A stretch of 64,000 nucleotides of DNA from an uncultured Clostridia bacterium (GTDB lineage: Bacteria; Bacillota; Clostridia; Christensenellales; Aristaeellaceae). How positions within the stretch are numbered: position 1 is the stretch's first letter; every line of letters starts with the position of its first letter. The translations under genes and the position numbers were made by a program. Positions 16,065-29,800 of the stretch are shown here, in pieces. The stretch is taken from assembly GCA_947631405.1 (NCBI GenBank), contig CANRLC010000002.1:1-64000 (forward strand), written 5' to 3'. A model generated the notes under the pieces. It did no database searches and was not told where the DNA came from. It saw only the letters and a list, made by a program, of their open reading frames with translations.

Positions 16065-17816
16065 ATGACTCGAAGAAGATTCGCCGCATTGCTCGCGATC
16101 TGCGTCTGCCTGTCCGCGACGGCGTTCGCCGAGGACGAAAACCAGACCGAAGTCGGTTCTGCAGAGGCGAAACAGACCGAAGTCGCCGCGGAACCTGCGC
16201 CCGCGCCGGAACCTGCGCCGGAACCGGAACCCAAGCCGGAACCCGCGCCGGAATCCAAGCCCGCGCCTGACCCGGAGCCTGCGCCCGACCCGGAGCCGGA
16301 TCCCGCGCCCGCGCCGGAAGAGCAGGCGCCCGCGGCCTCCGAGGGCGACGCTTCCAATAATAGCGACGCCCCCGATGAGGACGGCGCGCCCGTGACGGGC
16401 GACGCCTCCAATGAGGATGACGCCTCCGATGAGGACGGCGCGCCCGAAGCGGACGCCCCCGAGACGCAGGCCCCGACGGCTGCGCCCGAGGAGACCGCCG
16501 CGCCCACGGAGACCCCGGCCCCTGAAGAGACCGCCGCGCCGGAAGAGACCGGCGTTCCCGAGGAGACTCCCGACCCGTATGCCGGGGTGAGCATCGAGGT
16601 CGAGCGGGTGGGCGAGAAGGCGCTGCACATCGGCGACAAGGTCACCTTCAAGGCCACGGTGTACGGCTTGGACGAGGACGCCGAGATTCGCTGGGCGTAC
16701 TTCGACGAGGAGGCCGACATCGACAACGGCGAGAACCCGTGGAAGGGCCTCGACAAGGGCGAGCGCTTCCGCTTCACCATCACGGAAGAGAACGCCGGTC
16801 TGCTCTACCGCGCGCAGATCGCAGGCACGCCCATCGTGTGCGAATTCACGCTGCCCGAGGTGCTGCCCGCCGAGGATGACGGCGCGACCGAGGACGAGGA
16901 CGCCGACGCGCCCGACGAGGATGCCGAGGGCGATACCTCTAATGAGGAAACCGGCGATGCGCCCGACGAGGGCGCCGAGGGCGACACATCTGACGAAGAG
17001 ACCGGCGACGCGCCCGACGAGAACGTCGAGGGCGATACATCGAACGAGCAGACCGGCGACGCGCCCGACGAAGATGTCGAGGGCGACACGTCGAACGAAG
17101 AGACCGGCGACGCGCCCGACGAAGACGCCGAGGGCGACACATCTCATGTAGAGACCGGCGACGATGCGACGCCCGGCGAAGCCCTCCCAGAGGACGGCGA
17201 CGAGGACGCCGAGGGCGACGCATCTCATGAGGAGACCGGCGACATCGCGACGCCCGGCGAGGCAGAGGACGGCGAGACCGGTGCGGACGGCGACGTCATC
17301 GCCACCGACGGCGAGGCGACGCCCGCGCGCTACAGCTACGAGCGCGCCGAGGACGGCAGCCTGCTGCTCGACGAGAACGGCGACCCGATCCCCGTCGTGC
17401 CCGAGGGAGCCGACATCCCCGTCGCGTACCTGCGCGACGAGACGGGCGCGCTCATCCTCGACGAGAACGGCGACCCGATCCCGACGCAGTTCATCCCCGC
17501 GACCGCGCAGAGCGTGACCACGCTCGCCGACCTGCTCGACCCGAACCGCACCGCCACCATCTTCGCCGACTGGGGCGGCGACGCGCTGCACTATGGCGAC
17601 GCCGTGACCCTCACCGCCGTGCTGCACGGCTACGACAACGCCGTATACACCCTGCAGTGGCAGCACAGCGTGGACAACGAAACTTGGGACGACGTGCCGG
17701 AAGCGACCGGCAGTCTGTTTACCTACACGGTGACCGAGGAGAACGCCGCCGACTACTGGCGCGTGCTCGTCATCATCACCGACGCCGAACCGCTGACCGA
17801 CGGCGCGCAGGGCTGA
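16065..17816 (+). CDS. Secreted acidic repeat protein with two Ig-like domains
   Basis: 583 residues; ATG 16065 follows GAGGAGG and starts a clear signal peptide (MTRRRFAALLAICVCLSATAFA, cut before EDEN). After it come a Pro/Glu (PAPEPEP) stretch, an Asp/Glu/Thr-rich stretch, an Ig-like beta domain (about 165-262; GEKALHIGDKVTFKATVYG), five 17-residue acidic repeats (about 281-365; consensus DAPDEDAEGDTSNEETG), two LLLDENGDPIP motifs and a second Ig-like domain (about 490-575; DALHYGDAVTLTAVLHG). Both Ig-like domains end TEENA.. and are clearly homologous. There is no sortase, SLH or TM anchor. The function is unknown: a very acidic secreted matrix or surface protein, first gene of an operon with the giant protein (63 nt gap). 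Confidence 0.75.
   Translation: MTRRRFAALLAICVCLSATAFAEDENQTEVGSAEAKQTEVAAEPAPAPEPAPEPEPKPEPAPESKPAPDPEPAPDPEPDPAPAPEEQAPAASEGDASNNSDAPDEDGAPVTGDASNEDDASDEDGAPEADAPETQAPTAAPEETAAPTETPAPEETAAPEETGVPEETPDPYAGVSIEVERVGEKALHIGDKVTFKATVYGLDEDAEIRWAYFDEEADIDNGENPWKGLDKGERFRFTITEENAGLLYRAQIAGTPIVCEFTLPEVLPAEDDGATEDEDADAPDEDAEGDTSNEETGDAPDEGAEGDTSDEETGDAPDENVEGDTSNEQTGDAPDEDVEGDTSNEETGDAPDEDAEGDTSHVETGDDATPGEALPEDGDEDAEGDASHEETGDIATPGEAEDGETGADGDVIATDGEATPARYSYERAEDGSLLLDENGDPIPVVPEGADIPVAYLRDETGALILDENGDPIPTQFIPATAQSVTTLADLLDPNRTATIFADWGGDALHYGDAVTLTAVLHGYDNAVYTLQWQHSVDNETWDDVPEATGSLFTYTVTEENAADYWRVLVIITDAEPLTDGAQG
16905..17159 (+). repeat. Five tandem 51-bp coding repeats
   Basis: Five in-frame 51-bp units (17 residues each) beginning GACGCGCCCGACGA and ending ACCGGC run without gaps. 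A degenerate partial unit follows near 17206-17241. Copy number could vary by slippage without a frame change. Confidence 0.85.
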
Positions 17817-17879
17817 CACCGCCCTAGCCGCCGCCCCCAACAATAACGTCTGCGCCCCTTGGACGCTCAGGAGGGTACC

Positions 17880-20800
17880 ATGAAGGACTTTCTGCGCAAG
17901 CTGCTTGCCTCGCTGCTCTGCATCTGCATGATCGGCTCCAGCCTGCCCGTCTCCTCCATTGCGGAGGCGGCGCAAGGCGCTGCGACCCCACCGGAACAGC
18001 AGACCGCCTCCGGCGACACTGGGGAGGAACAAGGGGGGAAGTCTGCCCAAACGCAGGAGATCGTCATGGAGCCGTCCAACACGGTCAACCTGAGCGATAT
18101 GATTATGCCGACGGCGACGGAGGACGAGCCGCCCTTTTCGGTGACGCTGGAACTCAAGGTAGGGAGTAGTGGTAGTTTTCATCACACGATCCCGGGCGAA
18201 ACTGTGAAGGAAGGAGATCAGCTCTATTGGCGAATCACGATCAAGAATAATACGGAAGACGACCTCACGTTGAACATGATTGACGTGATGGATTGGGACG
18301 GCACAGTGAGAGAATCTGGCAAGCGTGTCAGGAAGCCCAAGGTTGTAAACCCTGATGGGTCTAGCAATAAGGACTATGCTCTTACTAGTTCTGATGGTGG
18401 AAGTTTTACTCCTCCTGATAACGATCATTTTAGCACTATCGTTGTGCCGCACACAGGCGATAAAATGGTTCAGCTGGATACAAATTTGAGCGGCGCTCTA
18501 AAAGTTGACATCACCGTTAATGACGGCGGTGTGATAAAGAATACGGTCTATGTATGGGAGCATGACAAGACGCAAGCGGACGCGCTGAGCGATTCAACGG
18601 TCGTGACCCGCTCTAAAGATATTGCTGTGACTAAGCAGTTGATGGTCGAAGACGGAAGTGGTAAGTTTGTTGTAAGCGACGCAGATACGGTCGAAGTTGG
18701 GAAGAAAATCAAGTTTAGAGTTACCGTTACAAACAACAGTACCATCACTAAAAAGATCAAAGTTGCTGGTGGTATCTCCGACGTATTTACTGTCAACGGT
18801 ATTGAGGAAACTTCTGTCGAAAAACTGACTAATACTAACAGTACGACTCTGAATAGTGATAACTATGAGATTGAGACGGGCAAAAATGCCATCTTTGAAT
18901 CTGGTGAGTATACGGTCGCGAAAGCTGGAGACCACCTCAGCAATACGGTCACTGTAAGCGGCGAGAGCGCGACGGTGTCGCTGCGCGCCGACGGCGAGAG
19001 TGAGCCAGATTTCACTGTAACTAAAGGTTATGTCGTTTGGAATAATTATCAAAGCGGAGAAGAAATGCCGACTGACGGCTTTATCGATGCGCCCGTTGGG
19101 TCGATCGAAGAAGGTCAAGCGGTTCGTTACCGCGTAACCGTGACCAACAACTCGACCGAAACAATGCACTTTAAGGTGTCGGATTCGTTTATGGCTGCCG
19201 GAACAGCGACAACCACGGGCAAGAACGGGGAAGCAATAAACGATTTTGAGCTTGTCGGCGATCAGAAACCCTATGAAAATGGCGTGCTGACTGTCGAGGC
19301 GCACGAGACAAAAGTGCTGCTTAGCAAAGACTGCTATGTTGTTCCGGTCAATTTCGCGGACGAACATTCGGACAAAGCTACGCTTAGCAATGTTGTCACG
19401 CTGGAGCCGACGGATGGGAGCACCGGCGACGCGCGCCAAAGCGGCGTGTTACTGCTTGTGAAGGAGCCGTCAGCTTATACGGTCGCTACGGAATATGCCT
19501 TGGGCGATAGCGGATACCGTTCTGCGTCTAGCGGCAAGGTGGGAAAGAATCAAGAAGTCAAATTCCGCCTCAGAATCACCAATACCAGCGAGCTAGACCT
19601 CAAACTCAAATTGTCCGGTTTTTCCTTCTTAGAAGGTTCTTCGACCGATAATAAGTTGAGCACACTGGGTGCTCTTAATTTGGACTGGGCAAGCAGTTCA
19701 ACAACAGACGAGGAATCGATCAAATGGGACGGCTCGTCGATTTTGGAGCTGGCAGCGGGCCAAGAAGCGATTTTGCAATATGCTGGGTCGTATACGACCA
19801 GTAATACCTCTAGTACGACCGCAACCTATACGGTGAAGGTCGATTGTGAAGAACTCAAAACAAAAATAGTAGAAAAAACGCTAAAGATTACAAACGATGG
19901 TACTAACAACCTTCGCTTTGGTTACAGCCTGTCGGTCAACGGGGCAAGATTCTCAGGCGAGCCTGAGTCTGATACCGGTATTGTCACAACCACAGATAAC
20001 ATACAGCTAAAATTTAATGGATTTACCGCAAGCGATCACGCCTATAAGTATCTGCATAACGATCAGTACAAAGCCGGGCAAACGATCACGGTGACAACAG
20101 AGACGCCGAAAGCTGAGGGCTACACCTTTGTCGGCTGGTATGACAAGAACGCGGTCGGCACTTACCGACTTGTCAGCCCGGGCGCTACGGTCATCAAGGA
20201 CGGGCGTGATGAGCAGTCGATTGATGCCGTGTGGATGCGACTGGCCACGGATGACAATCTGTTCATTTACGACGGCAAAAGCCATACGATCGACGTAGCG
20301 AGCCTTGCCCTGAGCGGCGAGGCAGGAAAATACGACTTTAACAATATTCTGGCTCAGCTCACTGTGCCGACTTGTACATATTCAGTCAAGGGGCCGGGGG
20401 ACATAAACATAGAGAACCAAGAAGCTACAATCGATAGGAATACCGGAAAGGTAACCCTGCCCGTTGGCGGAAGCTTTACCAACGTAGGCGTATACAATTT
20501 TACGATCAAAGTAAATTTCCCTAAAAAGAATGAAACAGGTTCTAAGTTTGATGGAGCGGAGTTGATTGCATCGGCGAAGCTGACCATCCTCCCGCGCCCC
20601 GTGGCGGTGCAGGCCGGCACTGGCTCCCACGAGTGGACGAATAAACCCATCACTATAAAGGATTGCGCCGACCGTGATACGGGGGAATATGAGTATAAGC
20701 AGGGCAGCGCCTTTGAAGACGGCGTTCTGTCGGGCGACGCGAGCGCAGCGTTGACCGAGAAGATCGAAGCCCTCAGTATCAGCAATGTGGACGCAATGCT

Positions 20801-23800
20801 CAAAGTATACACGAGCGGCGACGAAGGCCTTGTTGGAACCGATGCCTTCACAGTGGGCCACACGCCGATTGTAGGGTATAAAGGTGACGACGACATCGTC
20901 ACCGAGTCGAGCAAAACCGCACCGGGCGAATATCAATCGCTCATCACGAACAAAGACCAGCTTGCGACCGCTGCCGACGGCACCGACACGACGAACAACT
21001 ATGTCTTCATCACCGTGCCGGGTACATTGACGATCAAAGCGCCCACGCTGGCGACGATCACGCTCACCAAGAACGTGGTGGACGCGAGCTTTGAGAGCGG
21101 CACGTTTACCTTCACCGCGACAAGGGACGACACGGCTGTCAAGTTTGTCAAGTCCAGCACCGAAGACAACACCTATTACGAGGCGGGCAAAAGCCCCGAC
21201 GTGCCGGGCGATGGCGATGAGAAGATTTCGCTTCAAGTGACCGCGAACAAGGACAAGCCCGCAACTGAGACCGACCCCGCCACCGCGAGCGTCACGCTTA
21301 AGGTGACGCCGGGCAAGTATACCTTCGCGGAGACGGGCGCGAGCGTCACCTCCGTGTACTCGGAGGAAGGCAAACCGACGCTGGGGCGGGACGACTATAC
21401 CCCGACGTACAAGACGAAGGACAGCGCCGCGGAAGCGGTGGAAGACGACAACGCGGAGGTCACCGTCGAGGCGGGCGGCGAGGCGAGCGTTGTAGTGACC
21501 AATACGGCGAAGTTCTACTTCGTGGAGCACTACGCCGTTGATCTGCACGATAAATACGGCACGCCGATCGACAATAGTAAAGACGACAATGAGCTTGTCG
21601 GCATGCCGGAGATTCTGGCGAAGGGCACCAAGGGCTACACCCGCTTCGCTTTCGATAGGGTCGATAAATGGAGCAGCGAGCTGACGTATCAGGACGTCAA
21701 CGGGGGCTTTGACGGCGAGGAGGCGACACCGGCTACCTTCTCCGATCTGGGCGTCGAGAGCGGCAACGTCGCGGATAACGGCAACAAAGGTAACGACACC
21801 AGCGACGGAACCGCCACCAAAGCCGATTCGTACAAATTGATCTACGACGACGGATACAGTGACCTCGCAAAGAAAGCTATGGCGGGCGCGGTGCTGGGCC
21901 TCGGCGCAAACAACGGCTATCTGGATTTGCACAAAGACAATGCAGGAAAGCTGCCTGCAGGCGGAACCGTGCAGGTCTATTGGGTGCGCCAACTGGAGCA
22001 GAATCTCAAGGCCTTCGACGGCATCGGCGTGTCTGCGACAGCGAAAGATGCAGAAGAGGAAGCCATCCGTCAGGGCCAAGCCACCGTGCGGACGCACTAC
22101 GCGATGTACGATAAAACAACCAACAACCTCTACGGCGGCAATTCGTGGCACGACACGGATGCGCAGAAAATTCAGTATCGTTGGCAGGGCATCAACAAGG
22201 TGGATGTCACGGCAACGCTTAATCAGGAAGCGGTCAAGGGTGTGACGGGCGTCCTGTACGCCTTCAACGCCGCCGTGGCGAAGGTGTGGAACAACGGGTC
22301 GTCGAAGTATACTGTGTTTACAGACGCGGTCATAAAGGACACAGAAGTCGGAGTCATCGACAACGCGTGGCAGAATTCGCCGATCGACCTGTACCTGACG
22401 CCGCTGGTCAAGGTGAAATACTTCATCGACGACGGTAAGGGCGAGCAAAAGGAACTCAATGGCAATGTGACGCCGTACTCAGGAGGAGAAGACAAAAACG
22501 AATACACCATCGCCATCGAGGTGAAGGAACCGGATACCGAAAATGGCTACACGATGGTGAAGAACACCGCGCATGCGACGGAGTTTACGCCTTTGGCCAT
22601 GCCGTCGACGGGCAGGTATACCACCACGCAATGGAGGCTCAAGCGAACCGCCTACGATCCCGGCACGGTTGTTACTGACAAGAGCGTTGACCCGAACGGG
22701 GATGGAAAGCTCGACGTCTTGCAGAGCCTGTACATGAACGACGGTAAATACTGGGTGGACGCGTCCGGCTACCTCGTCATCGGCCTGTACCTGACCGAGG
22801 CTCAACCGTCGTGGAAGGTGACCAAGAGCGTCAAGAACAAGACGTTCCCCGCTGGGACAAAAGACAATACGGCCTACGCGGGCGACACGCTTCAGTACAC
22901 CATCACCGTCGAGAACACGGGCAACGTGCCGCTTGAAAACATTCTCGTCACGGATGACATGTCGTTTGAGTCAAAGGACAACGTTCAGGGGCCGGAAACG
23001 CCCTTTGCCCGCGACAGAAGCGTGATCGTGACGAGTAAACTGGGCAAAAAAGTCGATTATAAGATCGACGAGACAGACTATAAGAAGCTCACGATCACGC
23101 AGATCGAACTTGGGGACACCATCACCATCACTTATACCTACACGGTGCCGGAGAATGTCAAGCATATCGAAAACACGGTGACGGTGGACGACAGGGATGA
23201 GGACACCCCCGATGAGCTTAAGCAGACGGCCAAGACGAAGACAGACGTGCGCGCGTGGACGGTCGAGAAGAGCGTCACGGGCATGACCGGCGAGGACAAG
23301 GACGGCGTGGCGTTTGCGCGCGGCGGCGATGTGCTCAAGTATGCCATCAAGGTCGTGAACACGGGCAACGTCGATTTGACCGACCTCTCCTTGAAGGACG
23401 CCTTCACCATCGACGAAGGCGATGCACCCGCGGACGCGCTGACGTATCAGAGCGCGACAAGCACAGGCGTCGAGGGAAAGACGGAAGCCGACTTTGTCTC
23501 CGAAACAAAAACGCTGACGAAGCTCGCGAAGGGCGAGACCGTCACCATCACCTATACCTATACGGTGCCCACCGACAAGCTGCCCAAGGCGGTCGCCAAC
23601 ACGGCGTCGGTCAGCGCCGACAGCACGCACACCCAGACAAGCGATCAGGTCGAGACAAAGATCGCCAGCTTTACGGTCGATAAGAAGGTCGCAAAGCAGG
23701 GCGGCGACCCCGAGAAGGACATCGTCGTCAAGGTGGGCGACAAGCTGGTTTACACCATCACGGTGACGAACACGAGCGATGTGGTTATCCCGAAGCTCTA

Positions 23801-26800
23801 CCTGTCGGACGTGCTGTCGGATGAGCACGTCGGCGACGCGTCGCTGCCCGCGCTGACGCTGAGCGAGAGCACGAAGACGCCCAATGCCGCCGACTTCACA
23901 TTCACATGGCACGGTGAAGAAAGCCCGGCCTACGGCGTGATCGAAAACCTGCCCGCGGGCGGGAGCATCACGCTCGTCTCCGATGCGATTTCGGTCGAGG
24001 ACGGGTATGAGCATTTGAAGAACACCGTCTATGTGGACGATGATGAGAACACCACGCCCGACGGCACCGAGGCCGACCAGACCCAGCCGAAGCAAAGCAC
24101 GGCGGAGGCGCGCGTCAAGAGCTGGAAGGTCGAGAAGACCGTCGAGGGCATGAGCGGCACGGGCTGGAACGACCTCGACGGCGACGGCAAAATGGACGCC
24201 GAAGAGCAGTACGCCGTGGTCGGCAATGAGCTGACCTACAAAGTCAAGGTCACCAACACCGGCGACGTGCCGATGGTGCTGTTCGTGAAGGACGTTTTCG
24301 CCGGGACGAATTTCGACCTCACCGAGGGTGTCACTTTCGATTATGACCCCAAGAGCACGCCCGACAAAGCGCCGACGCTTGAAGAGTATGGCGACGAATA
24401 TGCCCTAATCGAGAACCTGCAGCCCAACCAGACGGTCACATTCACCTATAAAGAGACTGTGACCGACGGGATGCTCGGCGATCCCGCTTATGAGGACGGC
24501 ATCGTCAACACGGTCAGCGTACACGCGGCGGTAGACCCGGAACACCCGGATACGACGGGGCCGGATATACGGGAGAGCGACCCGCATGACGAGACGACGA
24601 CGCCCATCGAGGCGTGGACGCTCGACAAGGAGCTGACCAAGGTCACGCGCGGCAGCGATGCTGCAAGCGGATACGACAAGCCGGCGACGGACGAAGACGG
24701 CGCGCTGGTCTATCCCGCCGTGCGCCCGGGCGACGTGCTCGAGTACACCGTCACCGTGACGAACACGGGCAGCGCGCCGATCGCCGAGATCGACGTGAGC
24801 GACACGCTGAAGAGCGGCGAGGATGATCGCACAATCGGCCTGCCGACGCTGGTCGCGCCCACCGGCGTCACCTTTGCGGGCGGCAAGGTTCGCAACCTCC
24901 CGGCGGGCAAGAGCGCCAAGCTGACCTACACCTACACGGTGCAGGAGAGCGAGGGCAAGCTCGTGAACGCCGTGACGGCGACGCTGGGCGATAAGGAGGT
25001 CACGAAGACCGTCACCACCGGCGTCAAGGCGTGGACGGTGACCAAGGAAATCCAAAAGGACGGCGTGGCGCTGGATGAGGACGACGAGGTCGCCGTGGGC
25101 GACCAGCTGACGTATGTCGTCACCGTGAAGAACGACGGCAGCGAGGAGCTGACCGACCTCGAGTTTACGGACACGTTCACACACGGCAAAGACGAAGATG
25201 AAGACAAGGAGGACGGACTCGATCACCTCACAAAGGATGAGAAACGCAGCACCGAGGGCGTGGAGTACGATAAGGACGCGCGCACGGCTACGATTCCCAA
25301 GGGCGGCTTGCTGGTGCTCACGGCCACCTATACCGTGACGGATAGCGACACGAGCCTGCGCAACGTCTTTATCGCGGCCGACACCGACGTCACGGAGCAG
25401 GACGAAGTGACCACGCCGGTGCGCAGCTGGACGGTCGAGAAGACCGTATCGAAGGCGGAGAGCGACGAAGGCTCGCAGAGCAATACCGCGCTGCCGGGCA
25501 ACGTGCTCTACTACACCATCAAGATCAAGAATACGGGCGGCGTGACGCTTGATCTGAACGTGAAGGACATCCTGCGCGACGAGGTGAAGAAAGAGGACAG
25601 GAGCGCTGACCTCAAATTCTATCCCTACAAAGCCGCCAACGTCATCTACGCGCCGGACGCCCACTTTGAAGTGACCGGCTCGAAGCTGACCGAGGGCGTG
25701 ATCAAGAAGCTGATGCCGGGCGCTACGTTCACGTTCCATGCCAGCTACCGGGTGGCGAGCGGACACACGGCGAGCGCGAGCGACGAGTATCTCAAAAACA
25801 CCGTGACTGTAGACGACGACGACGAGAACTTCCCGCCGAAGGAGTCTACGGCGGAGACGCACATCAAGAACTGGGACGTCGCGAAGACGATCAAGAGCGT
25901 CGTGAGCGCGGCGGGCGAAGAGCGCAGCGCGGTGGACGGAGCGTACACGCTGCGCCCGGGCGACAAGGTGACCTATGAGGTCGTCGTGACGAACACGGGC
26001 GACGAGAAGCTCACGCTCTACGTCGAGGATTCGCTGTTCATCGAAACGGTGGGCAAGCCGTGGACGGAGCAGGGCGTGAAGGACGCGACGAATGTCGAGG
26101 TGACGTTTACGCCGAGCGACGCGGGCGCAACGTCTCAGCTGTTTGAGGACAACTCCAGCGAGACGACCCGCAATGGCGACTGCCTCATCCAGATCAAGGG
26201 CTTGCCGAAGGAGGGCAAGGCGATCCTCACCTACACCTACACGGTGCCCGAGATGAACGCGGACAACGCGGAGCTGTTTGCGAGCCTCGTCGAAAACAAG
26301 GTCTTCGTCCACGCGAACGAGCAGACGACCGACCCGGAGACTCAGCCCAAGCCGAACCACAATAAGGATATCGACCCGAATGACGAGACGAAGACGCCCA
26401 TCGAGGCGTGGACGCTCGACAAGGCGCTGACCGCGGTCACGCGGGATGGCAAGGCTGCAAGCGGATACGACAAGCCGAAGACGGACGAAGACGGCGCGCT
26501 GGTCTATCCCGCCGTGCAGATCGGCGACGTGCTGACCTACACGATCACCGTCGAGAACGTGGGCGGCACGGACATCGCGCGCCTGAACCTCGAGGACGTG
26601 TTTACCCGCGCGGGCGGCAAGACGGAGCTGACGGCGGCGAACCTGAAGAAGGATTCGTCGAGCAGCAGCATGGACGACGCGAGGCTCCTGACCGACAGCG
26701 CGACGGGCGGCCTCTACATCGCCAACCTGCTGAAGGGCAAGAAGATCAAGCTGACCTACACCACCACCGCGGTGGAGGAGAAAGACGGGACTGAACCGTT

Positions 26801-29800
26801 TATCAACACCGTCACGGTCACGAGCGCGGACGGGGAAGTGACGGCGGAGAAGACCGTCAAGACGCCGGTCGTGGAGAATCCCGCGTGGGAGGTCACGAAG
26901 ACCGTCGATGGCATGACCTCCGACATATACGACGATACGGACAGCGACGGTGAGGGCGACCTTCAGGACGCCAAGGTGGAAGACGAGCTGACCTACACGA
27001 TCACCGTCAAGAACACGGGCAACGTGACGCTGGATGGCCTCACGCTGGTGGACGTGTTTAACGGCGCCGGGCTGGAAGGCGATCCGGTGCTCACGAAGGT
27101 TGACACGACAGAGACCTCCGCGGTCTACGCCAATGGAATCATCAACGGCCTTGGCGTGGGCGAGACCCTCACGCTCGTGTACAAGTACACGGTTGCGGAC
27201 ACCGACATCGAGCTGACGAACAAGGTGACCGTGTCGCGCGACGGCACCGAAAAGTCGGCCGAGGTCAGGACGCCGGTCGATGCGAATCCCGATTGGAATG
27301 TCGAGAAGACCGTTCGCTACGCGGATCCGGAGAAGGTGTTCCCGACCACGGGCGAGGTCAAGGTGGGCGAGAAGCTCATCTACCGGATCACCATCACCAA
27401 CACGGGCAACACGATGCTGTCCGGGCTGGAGCTGATGGATGAGTTTACCGGCAAGGGCCTCACCTCCGAAGAGCTGCTGAAGAAGATCAAGCAGGTATCG
27501 CCGGAGCCGGGCACGGGCTTGGGGAAGGTCGCAGTCTACAACGACAAGGATCAGACCATCGACAACCTCGGCGTGGGCAGCAGCATCGTGCTCGAGTACG
27601 AGTACACGGTCGCGCCCAACGACGCCACGCTTGAGAACTTGGTGACCGTGTCGCTGCCCGACAGCCACAACGTGATGCACAAGGTCACGACGCCGGTCGA
27701 GGAGAATCCCGCGTACACGGTGATCAAGCAGGCCTACAAGGGCGAGTACAAGCCGGAGGCCAAGCCGCTCGCGAAGGAAGAAGAGGTCGCGGTGGGCGAT
27801 ACGATCACCTACCGGATCACCATCGCCAACACGGGCAACGTGAAGCTGGACGGCCTGAAGCTGGTGGATACGTTTACCGGCAAGGGCCTCACGCCCGCCG
27901 AGCTGATGGAGCAGATCAAGGCCGTGGACAAGTCGGTCGGTTCCGACGCAGTCTACGAGAATGCGACCATCGACGGCCTCGACGTGGGCGAGTGGATCGC
28001 GCTCGAGTACGCATACACGGTCGCGGCCGACGACGACACGCTGGTGAACGCGGTGACCGTGTCGCTGCCCGACGGCCCCACCGAGGAGACCGAGGTCACG
28101 ACGCCGGTCAAGGAGACGCCCGCGTACACGGTGACCAAGCTGGCCTACAAGGGCGAGTACACGCCGGAGGCCACGCCGCTCGCGAAGGAAGAAGAGGTCG
28201 CGGTGGGCGATACGATCACCTACCGGATCACCATCGCCAACACGGGCAACGTGGCGCTGGACAAGCTGGAGCTGAAGGACGTGTTTAACGGCGCTCAGCT
28301 GGATGGCGCGGCGCTCGAGCTGGCGGAGAAGATGGAAGGCTCCTCTGCGACTTTCGACGGCAAGGCCACCATCAAAGACCTCGGCGTGGGCGAGAGCATC
28401 GTGCTCGAGTACGCGTACACGGTCGATGCCGACGACACCGCGCTTCAGAACACGGTGACCGTGACGCACGGCAAGACCGAAGTGACGGACGAGGTCACGA
28501 CGCCGGTCAAGCTGGAGCCGATGTACACGGTGACCAAGCAGGCCTACAAGGGCGAATACACGCCGGAGGCCACGCCGCTCGCGGAGGGAGACGCGGTCAA
28601 GGCGGGCGACACGCTGACGTATGTCATCACCGTGGAGAACACCGGCAAGGTGGATTTGAAGGATCTCAAGCTGACGGACGCGTTCCAGCTGAACGACGGC
28701 GACGCGCTGCCCGGCGTGAGCGGACTTTCGCAGTATCGCGATGAAGACCACCCCTCCGATGCGGTATTCAAGCTTGTGAGCAACAGCGAGGCCCGGGTTT
28801 CGATTCCCGTGGGCGACAAGCTGGTGCTGACGGGCCATTACCTCGTGACTGCGGACGACAAGAAGCTGGTGAACACCGCGACTGTCGCCGATCCCGAGGA
28901 CGAGACGCACTTTGACGAGAGCACGGTGACCACGCATGTGAGCGGCTGGACGGTCGAAAAGACCGTGACCAAGACGGTCGACGGCAAGGAGATCGCCGCC
29001 GGTTCCGCGCTGCCGGGCAGCAAGCTCACCTACACCGTCAAGGTCACGAACACGGGCGACGTGACGCTCACCCTGTATCTCAAGGACGTCCTCACGAAGG
29101 ACGGCAAGGCGGAAGACCTCACGCTGGAGCCTGACGACGACGCCAACGCGGAGACGAAGGCTACGTTCGCCGACATGACGATCACCGGGCTGGAGCCGGG
29201 CAAGACGTTTACGCTCAAGTGCGAATACGACGTGCCGCTCGAGAGCGAGGAGGCCGTCAATCAGATCGTCAACACCGTGACTGTGGACGACGACGAGAAG
29301 ATCGACGAGTCGAGCGACCCGGACGATCCCTTCCCGCCGCAGCACGACGAGCAGACGACGAACATCAAGAAGTGGGACGTCGCAAAGTCGATCACCGGCG
29401 TCGTGAGCGCGAAGGGCGACAAGCGCGAAGCGGTGGACGGCCGGTACACGCTGCGCCCGGGCGACACGGTGACCTATGAGGTCGTCGTCACGAACACGGG
29501 CGACGAGAAGCTCACGCTCTACGTCGAGGACTCGCTGCTCATCGAGAAGATCGCGGGCGCCAAATGGGAAGACAAGCTGGACGATCTGGCGAAGAACGTC
29601 AAGGTGACGTTCGAGAAGGAAAACGAGGACGCGTCCTGGGATTTCTTTGCGGACAACTCCGGCGAGGACGACCACGACGGACAGTGCCTCATCGTGCTCC
29701 AGAATCTGGCCGCGGGCCGCACGGCGACCCTCACCTACGCCTACACGGTGCCCGAGATGGACGAGGACAACGTGGAGCTGTTTGCGAGCGACGTGCGTAA

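Noticed and set aside
16905..17159. CRISPR array
   Set aside because: 51-bp units are contiguous, in frame and inside a secreted protein gene.
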